A stretch of DNA of 64,000 nt from Prevotellaceae bacterium MN60 (GCA_900199555.1 FZQZ01000001.1:1-64000), one strand, 5' to 3'; counted from the stretch's first letter, positions 45,686 to 54,103 are shown. Notes: generated by a model not told the origin, from the sequence alone. A program made the numbers and translations.

Positions 45686-45744
45686 AATACTTAAATTTTT
45701 AATGGTTAAAACTAATGGTTAAATATCTCTTTGTGATTATGTTA

Positions 45745-45776
45745 CAAAGGTACGAAAAAGTTTTGGTTTATCCAAA
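45745..45776 (-). promoter_or_regulatory. Promoter of the HU-like gene
   Basis: Minus strand TTTG (45776-45773), 20 bases, TACCTTTG (45752-45745). The leader contains two direct copies of TTAACCATTA (45701-45725), a possible operator. Confidence 0.72.
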
Positions 45777-45846
45777 TTTTCAGCACTCTTTTTTCTCGTT
45801 TTCGGCAAAAAAAAATACTAATCTTTGCAAGATTTTTTATCGTTTT

Positions 45847-45878
45847 TTTGGAGTGGAACTGATTTTTGTGTACCTTTG
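45847..45878 (+). promoter_or_regulatory. Promoter of the peptide-fimbrillin cassette 1
   Basis: TTTG (45847-45850), 20 bases, TACCTTTG (45871-45878). The peptide ATG is 49 bases downstream. Confidence 0.78.
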
Positions 45879-45926
45879 CAGGTCGTTAACATTAAAACTT
45901 CTTAAACTGATATCATAAACAAACAA

Positions 45927-46094
45927 ATGAAAAAGAAAATCTACGAACAACCGACCGTGCAGGTCGTAAAACTGCAGCACCAATGTGCTCTGCTGCAGGC
46001 CAGTAATCCACCTTATGACTCTGAGAGTTGGAGCCGAGAAAGTGATTTAATCTTAGATGACGACGACCTGATTACGAATGAGGAGGACCTGTAA
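45927..46094 (+). CDS. Short acidic-tailed peptide of cassette 1
   Basis: 55 codons: MKKKIYEQPTVQVVKLQHQC, then ALLQASNPPYDSESW, ending in a strongly acidic tail (DDDDLITNEEDL). No signal peptide or membrane helix. It ends one base before the following lipoprotein start, so the two are translationally coupled. It is a paralogue of the peptide at 54606: both share MKKK.Y..PT...V.L..Q..LL..S and an acidic end. Function unknown; a leader-like conserved half plus a variable half suggests a precursor or a regulatory peptide. Confidence 0.72.
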   Translation: MKKKIYEQPTVQVVKLQHQCALLQASNPPYDSESWSRESDLILDDDDLITNEEDL

Positions 46095-46095
46095 C

Positions 46096-47580
46096 ATGAA
46101 GAAAACTATTAACATTCTGAGTGCGCTGACGATAGCAGCAGTACTCACCACTGGCTTTACTGCTTGTAATAGCGAAGACATTGCTGCCCAGCAGCCTACC
46201 GGGCAGTCTGCGGCTGCAAAGACCTTTACCATGAGTATTCCCGCCACGATGCCCACCGACGACACTCGCGCCATGGCATTCAGCGGCACCACAAGTACGC
46301 GAACATTCCAGATGGCGGAGAAAATCTATGTATATAACGCTACGAAAGGTGCTATGTTTACAGGCTATCTGCAGCCCGCTAATATTAGTGCCGATGGCAG
46401 GGGCTGCGACCTGACGGGCACTCTTAATGGCACCATTGAGGCTGGCGATGAGCTGCAGCTGTTTTATAATATGAACAGTATTTGTGATCTTCCTGCTGAC
46501 GAATATGACATTGAGGAAAATCTGTTTTATTACACTGACCAGGATGGTACACCGTCAAGCCTGGTTGATGGCGCCATTGCAACGGCAAAGGTTGCCGATG
46601 TCTCAAGCAATGTGCTGACCACTACTGCTACCGCTTCGTTCCAGCCGGTGCAGTCTATGTTCCGCTTCCAGTTCAAGGACGAAAACAACAATTCTATCAA
46701 TGTAAAGTCGCTTGAAATCAAGTCTATGCGCAACGCACTGGTAGACTATTACATGCCACTTGCATCAAGCCATGATAGTCAGAACCAACATGGGAAATAT
46801 AGTGTTACCCTCGCCACACCTACTACCGACTTTATCTATCTGGCCATCCGAGTAGACGAGAACATTAGCAATGGCGACGAGCTGAGCTTTACCGCTGTTG
46901 ATGCTGATGGCAACGGCTATGTAGGCACCAGAAATGCTCCTGCGGGAGGCTTCAAGAATGGCAAGTACTACTATAATACATCGGCCATCCAGCTGACCAA
47001 GGTTGTGCGAGTAGCCCCCACCATCACATGGACCAGCGTTGAGAATGGTACAGCAGTAACTCCCAATGAGGATCACCGCTATGTGGTTAATGCTCCAAAT
47101 GACACCGATCCCATTGAAATCTCTATAAGTGGCACCAGTATCGGTTATACCTTCTATTTCGGAAGAAACGCAACTATCCACCTCGACAACCTTACTGCCA
47201 CTATTGACGAGGAGACTTCGTATCTCTATGGTAATCGCGATATAACCCTTGATATCAATGGTGCAAATAGCGTCAGCTGTGTAAACCACTTCGTGTCTAT
47301 CTGTGCTGTTGAAAATCTGAAACTTACGGGTAATGGCACGCTGACTGTCACAGTAAAAGATAATGAATATTACAAACGTTGTGGTATCTGCGGATTCTAT
47401 AATTACACAGATTCAGACAGTAGCGAAGCAAGATACAATTACCATACCACGATTACTGAGCTTGACGTAACCTCACAGCTCGCTCTCAACCCAGCGAAGA
47501 CTACCGTAACGCGCAGCGCCCGCACGGACAACGGTGACGGCACCTTCACTTGGACATACACCGTGGTGACAAATCCCTAA
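46096..47580 (+). CDS. Fimbrillin-like lipoprotein of cassette 1
   Basis: Start set at 46096 (MKKTINILSALTIAAVLTTG), giving a lipobox GFTAC (Cys near residue 24). The body is like Mfa/FimB-type fimbrillin domains: TMSIPATMPTDDTRAMAFSG, AEKIYVYNATKGAMFTGYL, FQPVQSMFRFQFKDENN, and FKNGKYYYNTSAIQLTK at the end of the second sandwich. The last 180 residues form a repetitive beta section (DLNTLDINGANSV-like strands LDNLTAT, LDINGAN, LKLTGNGTLTV). Probably surface-exposed. It may be an adhesin subunit, but no chaperone or anchor genes are adjacent. Confidence 0.72.
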   Translation: MKKTINILSALTIAAVLTTGFTACNSEDIAAQQPTGQSAAAKTFTMSIPATMPTDDTRAMAFSGTTSTRTFQMAEKIYVYNATKGAMFTGYLQPANISADGRGCDLTGTLNGTIEAGDELQLFYNMNSICDLPADEYDIEENLFYYTDQDGTPSSLVDGAIATAKVADVSSNVLTTTATASFQPVQSMFRFQFKDENNNSINVKSLEIKSMRNALVDYYMPLASSHDSQNQHGKYSVTLATPTTDFIYLAIRVDENISNGDELSFTAVDADGNGYVGTRNAPAGGFKNGKYYYNTSAIQLTKVVRVAPTITWTSVENGTAVTPNEDHRYVVNAPNDTDPIEISISGTSIGYTFYFGRNATIHLDNLTATIDEETSYLYGNRDITLDINGANSVSCVNHFVSICAVENLKLTGNGTLTVTVKDNEYYKRCGICGFYNYTDSDSSEARYNYHTTITELDVTSQLALNPAKTTVTRSARTDNGDGTFTWTYTVVTNP

Positions 47581-47613
47581 AGTGATTTTGACATCTCCCA
47601 AAAATACTGATAA

Positions 47614-47652
47614 GAAGTGGGCAAACCATTGCGGCTTGCCCATTCTTTTTTT
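47614..47652 (+). terminator. Terminator of cassette 1
   Basis: TGGGCAA (47618-47624) pairs with TTGCCCA (47636-47642), followed by TTCTTTTTTTT. Confidence 0.85.
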
Positions 47653-47715
47653 TAGCCTAATATACACAGCAGGACAGCCTGTCCCGTGAGCATATCAGAC
47701 TGATACGAGCGCGTA

Positions 47716-48699
47716 TTAGCCTGTCTTATTCTTCAGATAATAATCGCTAAAATCTTTACAGTCTGGTGGCAGTTGCCGATGCTCCAAGTTGGGTAACAGC
47801 TCCTTCAGTTGCATAAACAATCGCTCGCCAGGCTCGTCGCGGTCGGGATACATGATGAAAGGAGTGGAATGTTGAAAGTGGAAAGTTGAAAGTTGTTCCG
47901 CATTCTTCCGCTTGAGCAGCGTGGCCGAGGGAATGGCGATGGCTTTATGACCCGCCGAGAGCATGGCCCAGCAGTCGCTGCACCCCTCGGTGATATAGAG
48001 CGGTTCGCCAGCTCTGAGCATGTTGAGCACGGGCAGATTGTAGATGCCGCACTCCGAGCCCTGCGGAAATCGGAAGCGGGGAGCGCCCCCTCCAACCTCA
48101 CCCTTCAGGGGGAGGCTTCCATCTCCTTTAGGAGAGGGGATGGGAGTGAAGCCTAGATTCCTATTCTGAATGCCCACCAGCTTGCCCTCGCGGTCGTAGT
48201 AAGGTATCTGCAACCACGGCACGTCCTGCTTGTCGCGCCATGAAGTGAGGCGGCACCAGCGCACCACACGAGGGTCTAAACGGCGCTCGTCAAACAAGAA
48301 GTGGCGAGCCTCGTCGTTCAGAAAGGGGTGCTCGAAGTAGCGAGTATAGCGGTGCACGTTGAACGTTGAACGTTGAACATTGAACGTTGAACGATGAACG
48401 TTGAACGATGTGGAGCGCGGTTGCCACTCATCTATTATCACGTTGTGCTCGTCGGCCAGCCACCTTACTGCATCCAGAAACGGCTTGTTCAGATACCGCA
48501 TAGCTAGGTCGATAGGTCCGCCATGCGCTCCACACACAAAGCAGCGGAAGCTGTTTCTGCGCACCGAGAACGACAGCGAGGCATGATGGTCGTCGTGGAA
48601 GGGACACAGCGCCTTGTGCATCCTCACCGAGAGTCCTAGTCGCTCGGCGACCCCCTCAATAGGTAGGTCGCGGAGCTTTTGCAGTTCGTACTTTTCCAT
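47716..48699 (-). CDS. CHC2 zinc-finger/Toprim primase with repeat insertions
   Basis: DnaG-like small primase of a mobile or phage replication module. A zinc finger is formed by CPFHDDHHASLSF and FRCFVCGAHG (about 30-60). The Toprim domain carries YITEGCSDCWAML and MYPDRDEPG. Start placed at 48699, directly after a heptamer array. Three different repeats are translated inside it: seven GTTCAAY units (48358-48406; FNVHRST/FNVQRST peptides) between finger and Toprim, a GC-rich palindromic element (48084-48147; SPKGDGSLPLKGEVGGGA), and AGTTGAA-type heptamers (47863-47897; LSTFHFQHSTPF) inside the Toprim region. The last may impair activity; the frame is nevertheless open throughout. Confidence 0.83.
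   Translation of the reverse strand: MEKYELQKLRDLPIEGVAERLGLSVRMHKALCPFHDDHHASLSFSVRRNSFRCFVCGAHGGPIDLAMRYLNKPFLDAVRWLADEHNVIIDEWQPRSTSFNVHRSTFNVQRSTFNVHRYTRYFEHPFLNDEARHFLFDERRLDPRVVRWCRLTSWRDKQDVPWLQIPYYDREGKLVGIQNRNLGFTPIPSPKGDGSLPLKGEVGGGAPRFRFPQGSECGIYNLPVLNMLRAGEPLYITEGCSDCWAMLSAGHKAIAIPSATLLKRKNAEQLSTFHFQHSTPFIMYPDRDEPGERLFMQLKELLPNLEHRQLPPDCKDFSDYYLKNKTG
47863..47897. repeat. 7-nt repeat (AGTTGAA type) in the primase gene
   Basis: AGTGGAA TGTTGAA AGTGGAA AGTTGAA AGTTGTT: five units with a 7-base period. Confidence 0.78.
48084..48147. repeat. GC-rich palindromic element (copy 3) in the primase gene
   Basis: Plus strand GCCCCCTCCAACCTC...CAGGGGGAGGCTTCC followed by CTCCTTTAGGAGAGGGGA. 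It is in the opposite orientation to copies 1 and 2, yet open in the primase frame. Confidence 0.75.
48358..48406. repeat. 7-nt tandem repeat (GTTGAAC) in the primase gene, seven units
   Basis: Five GTTGAAC or ATTGAAC and two GATGAAC units. The coding strand reads GTTCAAY and is open, giving the heptapeptide FNVxRST. Confidence 0.92.
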
Positions 48700-48702
48700 A
48701 AC

Positions 48703-48723
48703 GTTCAATGTTCAATGTTCAAT
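48703..48723. repeat. 7-nt repeat bridging two genes
   Basis: Three exact GTTCAAT units. On the minus strand they encode the last residues LNIEH of the DUF3987 protein and its TGA stop (48707-48705), six bases before the primase ATG. Confidence 0.88.
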
Positions 48724-50021
48724 GTCCCCTTCAGATATTCGCTGGTCTTCGTATAGAGACCTGTCTGCTCGTCGAAGGTGATGAACTTGCGGTTCTTCCA
48801 GACGTGGAGCTGATGCTTAGTGCCTTGTTTGCTTTTGCCAAGACTGGTGCGCAAGGCCTCCAGTTGCAGTTCGTTGAACGATGTGTCCAAGCTGTCGAGC
48901 ATATTCTTAGGGCCACTCTTCTGGTCATTTTCTGCCGTACTGCCAATCTTGAACATGTCGCCAAACACCTGCATCTTCGACCACAGGTCATAATAGCAGA
49001 ACCACACCATGAATTCGCCAATGGAGCGACACCAAGTCTGGTCGTTCAGTATCCAGAGCACGGCAGCCTTTTTCCATGCCGCAAAGATGCTGCGGTGGGA
49101 GAGTTCGAAGAGCATGTCGTCGTCGGCAAGGTCAGACAGACCCGCCATCTCCTCTGCCAGTTGGTCGGCAATCTTATTCATAGGCTTCACCACAAATTTA
49201 CCCTTGCAGTTGGATAGTCGAATAATGTATTCATCAATTTTTGCCATGAATGCCTCGTCGTAAGTGCCCTGCCTTGGAATGCGCCCCTTGCGCTCTCCAC
49301 GCGCCTTGTAGACAAAGGGGATACGACCAAAGAAACCATTTGTCATGTCCTTGCGATAGAATGCGCGTGCGGCATCGGGTGTCGAACTGAACGTCATATT
49401 AACACGAAGAATGGGATCGCCTGATACACCATCTGCCGTGGCACGCAGAGCACCAGCGTGATGCATGTCGTAGATGTTGCGAACGGTCTGGCTCACCTGT
49501 CTATGGCCACCACACAATTTGTCTGCCATTTCCACCTCGGGAAGATTGATATACTGCGTGCGACCGCCCTGTGCCTCCAGAGCCATAGCGTTTAGGACAA
49601 ATGCAGGGTTGGTCAGGTCTGACGGTGGAAACCAGAAACAAACATCAGGCTTTTCGGGCTTTTCCTTATTGGCAGCCTTAGTCTTCATCTGGCGTTGCCA
49701 GTCGACAAGCTTCTGAAACTCCATCTTATCATGCTCACGAAATGGTCTCATAATAGCCTCTATGAGATGCGTTAATTGAGCCTTGCCTATGCCCGAAGGA
49801 CCAATCAGATGGCCCATCTGACCACACAATTCGTAGTATAAATTATCTGAATACATAAATTCCACTTTGGTCAAGTGTGCAGCAAGTGCGGGTATAGCCA
49901 TCGGAACAAGCGTCTCAGACATCTCTTTTGAGGCCTGTGAAAGTAGAATCTTACAGCATTCTGTGCCTTTTGTAGGCTTCGGCATAGCCGGAGCGGTCTT
50001 ACCAAAAATATCGTAAATCAT
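48705..50021 (-). CDS. DUF3987 P-loop protein of a mobile replication module
   Basis: 438 residues resembling DUF3987/VirE-associated ATPases linked to primases. The P-loop is GPSGIGKAQLTHLI, where Ala takes the place of the usual Ser/Thr after GK. Other features: FWFPPSDLTNPAFVLNAM, EVEMADKLCGG, FSSTPDAARAFYRKDMTNGFFGRIPFVY, and AAWKKAAVLWILND. Located directly before the CHC2/Toprim primase, the usual order in Bacteroidales integrative elements. Its end is set by a heptamer array. Probably a helicase or primase helper; activity may be lost if the P-loop change matters. Confidence 0.78.
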   Translation of the reverse strand: MIYDIFGKTAPAMPKPTKGTECCKILLSQASKEMSETLVPMAIPALAAHLTKVEFMYSDNLYYELCGQMGHLIGPSGIGKAQLTHLIEAIMRPFREHDKMEFQKLVDWQRQMKTKAANKEKPEKPDVCFWFPPSDLTNPAFVLNAMALEAQGGRTQYINLPEVEMADKLCGGHRQVSQTVRNIYDMHHAGALRATADGVSGDPILRVNMTFSSTPDAARAFYRKDMTNGFFGRIPFVYKARGERKGRIPRQGTYDEAFMAKIDEYIIRLSNCKGKFVVKPMNKIADQLAEEMAGLSDLADDDMLFELSHRSIFAAWKKAAVLWILNDQTWCRSIGEFMVWFCYYDLWSKMQVFGDMFKIGSTAENDQKSGPKNMLDSLDTSFNELQLEALRTSLGKSKQGTKHQLHVWKNRKFITFDEQTGLYTKTSEYLKGTLNIEH

Positions 50022-50226
50022 TGCTTTATAGGGAATTAAATAATTTATAAATGCGTTTGCTATCTCAATCTCAGTGTCTCAGTTGTTTTTATATGCCACC
50101 CCACATCCATCTTATATATACTTATATATTTGATTATTAATAAGTTATAAAGCTTATAAAAGCATGTTTGTATGTGTATTGTGACATTTTTATCAACTGA
50201 GACTGAGATTTGAGACTGAAATCTGC

Positions 50227-50745
50227 CTATTTCTCTACGAGGCCATTCAGTGCGTTGCGAATTTCTCGATACACCTCAAAGGCGTAGTAGTCGATGCTCA
50301 TCGTTTCCGGTCTCGGCTTGAAGTTCAGTCGCAGCGTGCCGTCAGCCCTTCGTGTAATAGAGATGAATTTCCCGTTGAATACGCGCGGATTGCGCTTCGT
50401 GCTCCAAGGCTCCACCTCAATGAATGTGAAGTGAGCATCGCGACACAAGAACTCATCATCAATAGCATCCGAGTCGCGTCTCAATACGCCCTGGTATTCC
50501 TTACCCGTCACCATGCGCTTCTCGCTGCGCATCATGGTCTTAATGTTCACGGACAACTCCGTGTTGTTGTGCCAACCTTGCTCTTCGACTTCCTCATTCT
50601 TTTGAGAAGCTTTGTGCTTGCGATAGCCCTTTGCGAGCGGTGAGTTACCATGGAGCATCTCTTCAACGATGCTTCCGAGAAGGCGAGGTTCGTTCTGTTT
50701 CTGTGAACCTGCCTTGACATTGGAGAGTTGTTTCTTTTTATTCAT
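50227..50745 (-). CDS. Hypothetical protein of the replication island
   Basis: 172 residues, not recognised. A basic Lys/Gln-rich start (MNKKKQLSNVKAGSQKQNE), then LLGSIVEEMLHGNSPLAKGYRKH, which resembles a short helical recruitment motif found in small proteins of Bacteroidales elements. The C-terminal half is a compact beta-rich domain (AHFTFIEVEPWSTKRNPRVF, GKFISITRRADGTLRLNFKP). A TACCTTTG box on the minus strand at 50900-50893 is the likely promoter. Same strand as the DUF3987 and primase genes, so it may be the first gene of that unit. Confidence 0.55.
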   Translation of the reverse strand: MNKKKQLSNVKAGSQKQNEPRLLGSIVEEMLHGNSPLAKGYRKHKASQKNEEVEEQGWHNNTELSVNIKTMMRSEKRMVTGKEYQGVLRRDSDAIDDEFLCRDAHFTFIEVEPWSTKRNPRVFNGKFISITRRADGTLRLNFKPRPETMSIDYYAFEVYREIRNALNGLVEK

Positions 50746-51170
50746 TTTTTATGAATTTAAAAACATTCCTCTCTGGTACGGATAGTTTCGAAGAGGAATC
50801 CCACCATCCTTTTATAGTACCATCATTCCCCAACTCACGATTCGCGACTCATTTGCTGGGTAGGAAAGACGCTTCTGACGACTAACCGAGTGCAAAGGTA
50901 GAGGGATTTTTTCGTATTCCACTTTTATCTTTTAACGCACGTAATAATAACGTATTTAACTTAAAATGAACGTTTTAACATCCAATGCCATCTGATTTAG
51001 CCTATAATATAGACCTAAAATCAAAAGATATGGGGTGTTTTGACTTCTATAATTACACTTGCGTCAAAATGCATTCTCTTTTTGACATGAACGCATCAAA
51101 AAGACATCAAAATAAAAAAAGAGGCCCTAATTTAGAGCCTCTATAATATTACTATTAACCACGAAGAAAG
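50746..51170. other. Intergenic region, A/T-rich
   Basis: Contains the minus-strand promoter box CAAAGGTA (50893-50900), an inverted repeat CTTTTTGA/TCAAAAAG (51078-51085 with 51096-51103), and the terminator of the next gene (51112-51141). I see no further gene. Confidence 0.5.
51112..51141 (-). terminator. Terminator of the 51171 gene
   Basis: GAGGC (51121-51125) pairs with GCCTC (51137-51141). On the minus strand a TTTTTTTATTTT run follows. Confidence 0.72.
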
Positions 51171-52304
51171 TCAAAACCTGTTCAGAAAAACATCGATAGT
51201 TTTATTGAAATCCTCCTGTTGACGCTTATTTTCACTATTATCAAGCATCAGGCACTTTCGTTTTTCGGCATTCACAGCACCTATCTTAACCACAATACCT
51301 TTATAGTTGTGAGCTATATAATCACGCAGAACAGCATGCTGTCGATTATCATTAATATCACACCAAACGAAAAGGCGCATACAGAAATAGCCACTCAAAG
51401 CATTGCCTTTCTTTACCTTTTTCATCTCCAGCTCATCCAAATGCGCCAACAGCTTGCGCACTCGCATTACCTGTTCTTTGCGCTCTCTGCCCCAAAGGAA
51501 TAGTTCTTCTTTCGTGAGACCAATGTTTTGTGCTTCAGCAGTTGCCCTGCACACCACATAATCATTCCATTGGTTTACGTTCAACATGTGGAACAATTCC
51601 GCAATCATCTCTTGCGCATCATCCGCATCTTCGATGGCATTTAAGATGTCATTATCCACATTCACACCAGCGTTCAGAAAGCGTTTGATAATACTTTGGG
51701 AATGATTAAAGGTGGTCTGATAACATTTGTCGTGCACTTCTATGATTTCTTCTGGATGCTGGCGCATATAATTCTCACGCTCTATTACCTCAAGACATAA
51801 TTCAATATTCTCACTCGCCGTATTCAGATAATTCACGAGTTCATCGTATAACATTTTTACAGATTTCCCATAAGCATCCAATCCAAATAAATCAGGAGAA
51901 TACTGGCCATTTAATAGGGGAGAACGTTCATAAACAGTAGGTGTATCAGCATCGGAAGGTAATTGTTTCTTTGAGGTGTAGCATAGTTTGGTAACAGCCT
52001 TTTTTATACCGCTCAACGTACAGCGAATGCGATTCATTGAGCGCTCTGCCGTAGTGAAATAGGTATTATGGTCGGTGGCATATTCCTCATTAAATGTATC
52101 CTTCCAATCCCTTAATCTGCCATTCTCCATAATGGCGTAAGTATGGCTATTGCGTACAGAAGCTGTAAATTGGATGATATCCCATTCTTTCCATTTACGC
52201 TGCTGAAGTCCATAAACAAAACGATCAACCGATGCTTGAGGAAGAGAGTCTTCAAGCATCACTAAAGTATCTTCATTCTTTTCGAGTGTATTGTCTAATA
52301 CCAT
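51171..52304 (-). CDS. Hypothetical protein, mostly helical
   Basis: 377 residues from the ATG at 52304 (MVLDNTLEKNEDTLVMLEDS). Upstream codons to 52406 look non-coding. Charged and helical, with no signal peptide or membrane helix. Notable stretches: WDIIQFTASVRNSHTYAIMENG, DAQEMIAELFHMLNVNQWNDYV, and LFLWGRERKEQVMRVRKLLAHLDE. I do not recognise a family. Low G+C relative to the primase genes suggests a different origin. Confidence 0.6.
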   Translation of the reverse strand: MVLDNTLEKNEDTLVMLEDSLPQASVDRFVYGLQQRKWKEWDIIQFTASVRNSHTYAIMENGRLRDWKDTFNEEYATDHNTYFTTAERSMNRIRCTLSGIKKAVTKLCYTSKKQLPSDADTPTVYERSPLLNGQYSPDLFGLDAYGKSVKMLYDELVNYLNTASENIELCLEVIERENYMRQHPEEIIEVHDKCYQTTFNHSQSIIKRFLNAGVNVDNDILNAIEDADDAQEMIAELFHMLNVNQWNDYVVCRATAEAQNIGLTKEELFLWGRERKEQVMRVRKLLAHLDELEMKKVKKGNALSGYFCMRLFVWCDINDNRQHAVLRDYIAHNYKGIVVKIGAVNAEKRKCLMLDNSENKRQQEDFNKTIDVFLNRF

Positions 52305-52482
52305 CTTGATTAATTTAACTAAAATCGCTATTAGCAAAACTCGAGCCAACTTACTTTGTTGCCATCTTTCTGACACATTGGCAGTTATTAGTAATAAATG
52401 GCACACAATAATAAAAGAAAATCCCGTTCCTTATGCAAGAAACGGGACAAAAACTATCTGTTAAATAAAGTTATAAAAATGT

Positions 52483-53919
52483 TTACTTAATATACATATA
52501 ATTAAAGAATTCTTTCTTGTTCGATTCACGAGTCTTAACTACAAGGGTATCGTTTGTAGATACCTGAATGTTTTTATTTTCAAAGTTTACATTGTAAGCC
52601 AAACGTAGTATATCAAAATATCTGCCTTTACTTTCCCACTGATACTCCTTATATTCCTGACGCTCAGTTCCATTGGTAATGAATTCACCGCTACCAGTAA
52701 CAGTAATGCCCTCGTCTTCTGTAGAAATCGTACAATTATTACCATTGAAGGTTAGAATGAGTTTACAAGTGTTATAAGCGCCAGATGCCCAGTAAGTAAC
52801 TGGGAAAATAGCCTGTGTCATATTTTTCGTTGTGATACCACATTCCTCATCATACTGGTTTACAGGATTAAAGGCATAACGGTCTGGCTCTACAAATCTA
52901 AAGTCCTTGCGAACAAATGTCATTGGCTTTTTTCCTCCTTCAGTTATAACGTCAACACCACGACGGTAATATTTTGCCTGCCATGGATTCATATACTTCA
53001 CACAGTAGAGTACATAGTCTTTAGGTTGAATGCTCCAATCCTGTTCGTTCGTGCGAACAGGTGACTCCACGTTGGGAGTACCTGTAAGGATATGATCAAA
53101 ACCTTTCACATTTGTCATTCTAAGAGGAATGACATAAGTGTTCCTAACGGAATTTGCATCATTGAAGAATGCATCAGAGAATTGTACTTCTACATATCCG
53201 CGACTATCACCATTATAAGGAATAGTGTTAGATGACAGTGTATAGTAATTGGTTGGCATAGGTGTTACACGGTAAGATGCATTTCCTCTTTCATCAACAA
53301 ACCAGAGGTTATCGCAAAGCGTTGGGTCAACCACAAAATTAACAGTTGCGTTACGACCATTGTATTGCCCACCTACTGTTGCCCAAATACGACATTTATG
53401 AGCATTGTCAAGTGAGTTATCGTAAATATCGTTGCCAAGCACGAGTGTACGTACTGGGTTCTGATAAGCGAAGTAGGCAGTTGTACCTCCTTCGTAGTCA
53501 GGGAAATCCTTTTCTTCACCTTCTACGGTTGTAAATTTACAGATTTTACCTACATAGCTAATTCCATCTACTCTAATACACGTCCGATAGTAATAAATGG
53601 TTAATGGATTAAGTCTAATTAGCGTTACTTCAAACTTATTTCCTTCAAGAACATTTGATTGAACGAATTTTGGATTCTTAAAAGATTCATCATCGGAATA
53701 TTCTACGCCAATCTGTATGGACGAATAAGAAGCCGTAATATTCTTTTGATTGAAATATCCTTCAACAAGAGCATAGTTGCCACCAATTTCTATACATGAA
53801 CCAGTTATGGCAATATCTGTATTTTGGTAATTATTGTCTTCATCATCACCACACGAGGCAATAAATGGTAGAACCATTATTACCAACATCATTATGCTCC
53901 AAATCCTTAGTTTCTTCAT
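52483..53919 (-). CDS. BT_3987-type (DUF1735/DUF5627-like) surface lipoprotein
   Basis: Lipobox FIASC (Cys near residue 23) after a strong hydrophobic stretch. An N-terminal immunoglobulin/fibronectin-like domain (GNYALVEGYFNQ, YYYRTCIRV) is followed by a DUF1735-like domain (ATVNFVVDPTLCDN, NTYVIPLRMTNVKGFDHIL) and a DUF5627-like part (DYVLYCVKYMNPWQAKYYRRGVD). Such proteins are glycan-binding partners of Sus-like systems, but no SusC/SusD pair is adjacent. The 5' leader is about 285 bases long, strongly structured, and ends with an intrinsic terminator, suggesting attenuation. AT-rich compared with its neighbours. Confidence 0.78.
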   Translation of the reverse strand: MKKLRIWSIMMLVIMVLPFIASCGDDEDNNYQNTDIAITGSCIEIGGNYALVEGYFNQKNITASYSSIQIGVEYSDDESFKNPKFVQSNVLEGNKFEVTLIRLNPLTIYYYRTCIRVDGISYVGKICKFTTVEGEEKDFPDYEGGTTAYFAYQNPVRTLVLGNDIYDNSLDNAHKCRIWATVGGQYNGRNATVNFVVDPTLCDNLWFVDERGNASYRVTPMPTNYYTLSSNTIPYNGDSRGYVEVQFSDAFFNDANSVRNTYVIPLRMTNVKGFDHILTGTPNVESPVRTNEQDWSIQPKDYVLYCVKYMNPWQAKYYRRGVDVITEGGKKPMTFVRKDFRFVEPDRYAFNPVNQYDEECGITTKNMTQAIFPVTYWASGAYNTCKLILTFNGNNCTISTEDEGITVTGSGEFITNGTERQEYKEYQWESKGRYFDILRLAYNVNFENKNIQVSTNDTLVVKTRESNKKEFFNYMYIK

Positions 53920-53963
53920 AATCTTATCGTTTTAAGTTATTATAGTTAATGTTCAATACACAC

Positions 53964-53996
53964 AAAAAAACGTGGACAATTTACTTCGTCTACGTT
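53964..53996 (-). terminator. Leader terminator upstream of the BT_3987-type lipoprotein
   Basis: On the minus strand AACGTAGAC (53996-53988) pairs with GTCCACGTT (53976-53968, one mismatch), then a run of seven T overlapping the stem end. It sits between the promoter at 54242-54212 and the ATG at 53919, so it must be bypassed for expression. Confidence 0.72.
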
Positions 53997-54004
53997 CCAG
54001 AGGT

Positions 54005-54103
54005 ATTGGGGATAACCTATATGCCTTAAACGAGTAAATGCCCACGCCGAGCGGCGTGAACTATCTACTTCAGTTCTTGGCATTTTTCATCTAATTCCCC
54101 AAT
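54005..54103 (-). ncRNA. Structured leader RNA element (candidate cis-regulatory RNA)
   Basis: On the minus strand ATTGGGGA (54103-54096) pairs with TCCCCAAT (54012-54005). Inside it AAATGCC pairs with GGCATTT (54085-54079 with 54042-54036). This second helix encloses two side hairpins, AACT...AGTT (54075-54072 with 54062-54059) and CACGCC/GGCGTG (54058-54053 with 54048-54043), forming a three-way junction. I do not recognise a known riboswitch class. Confidence 0.6.
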
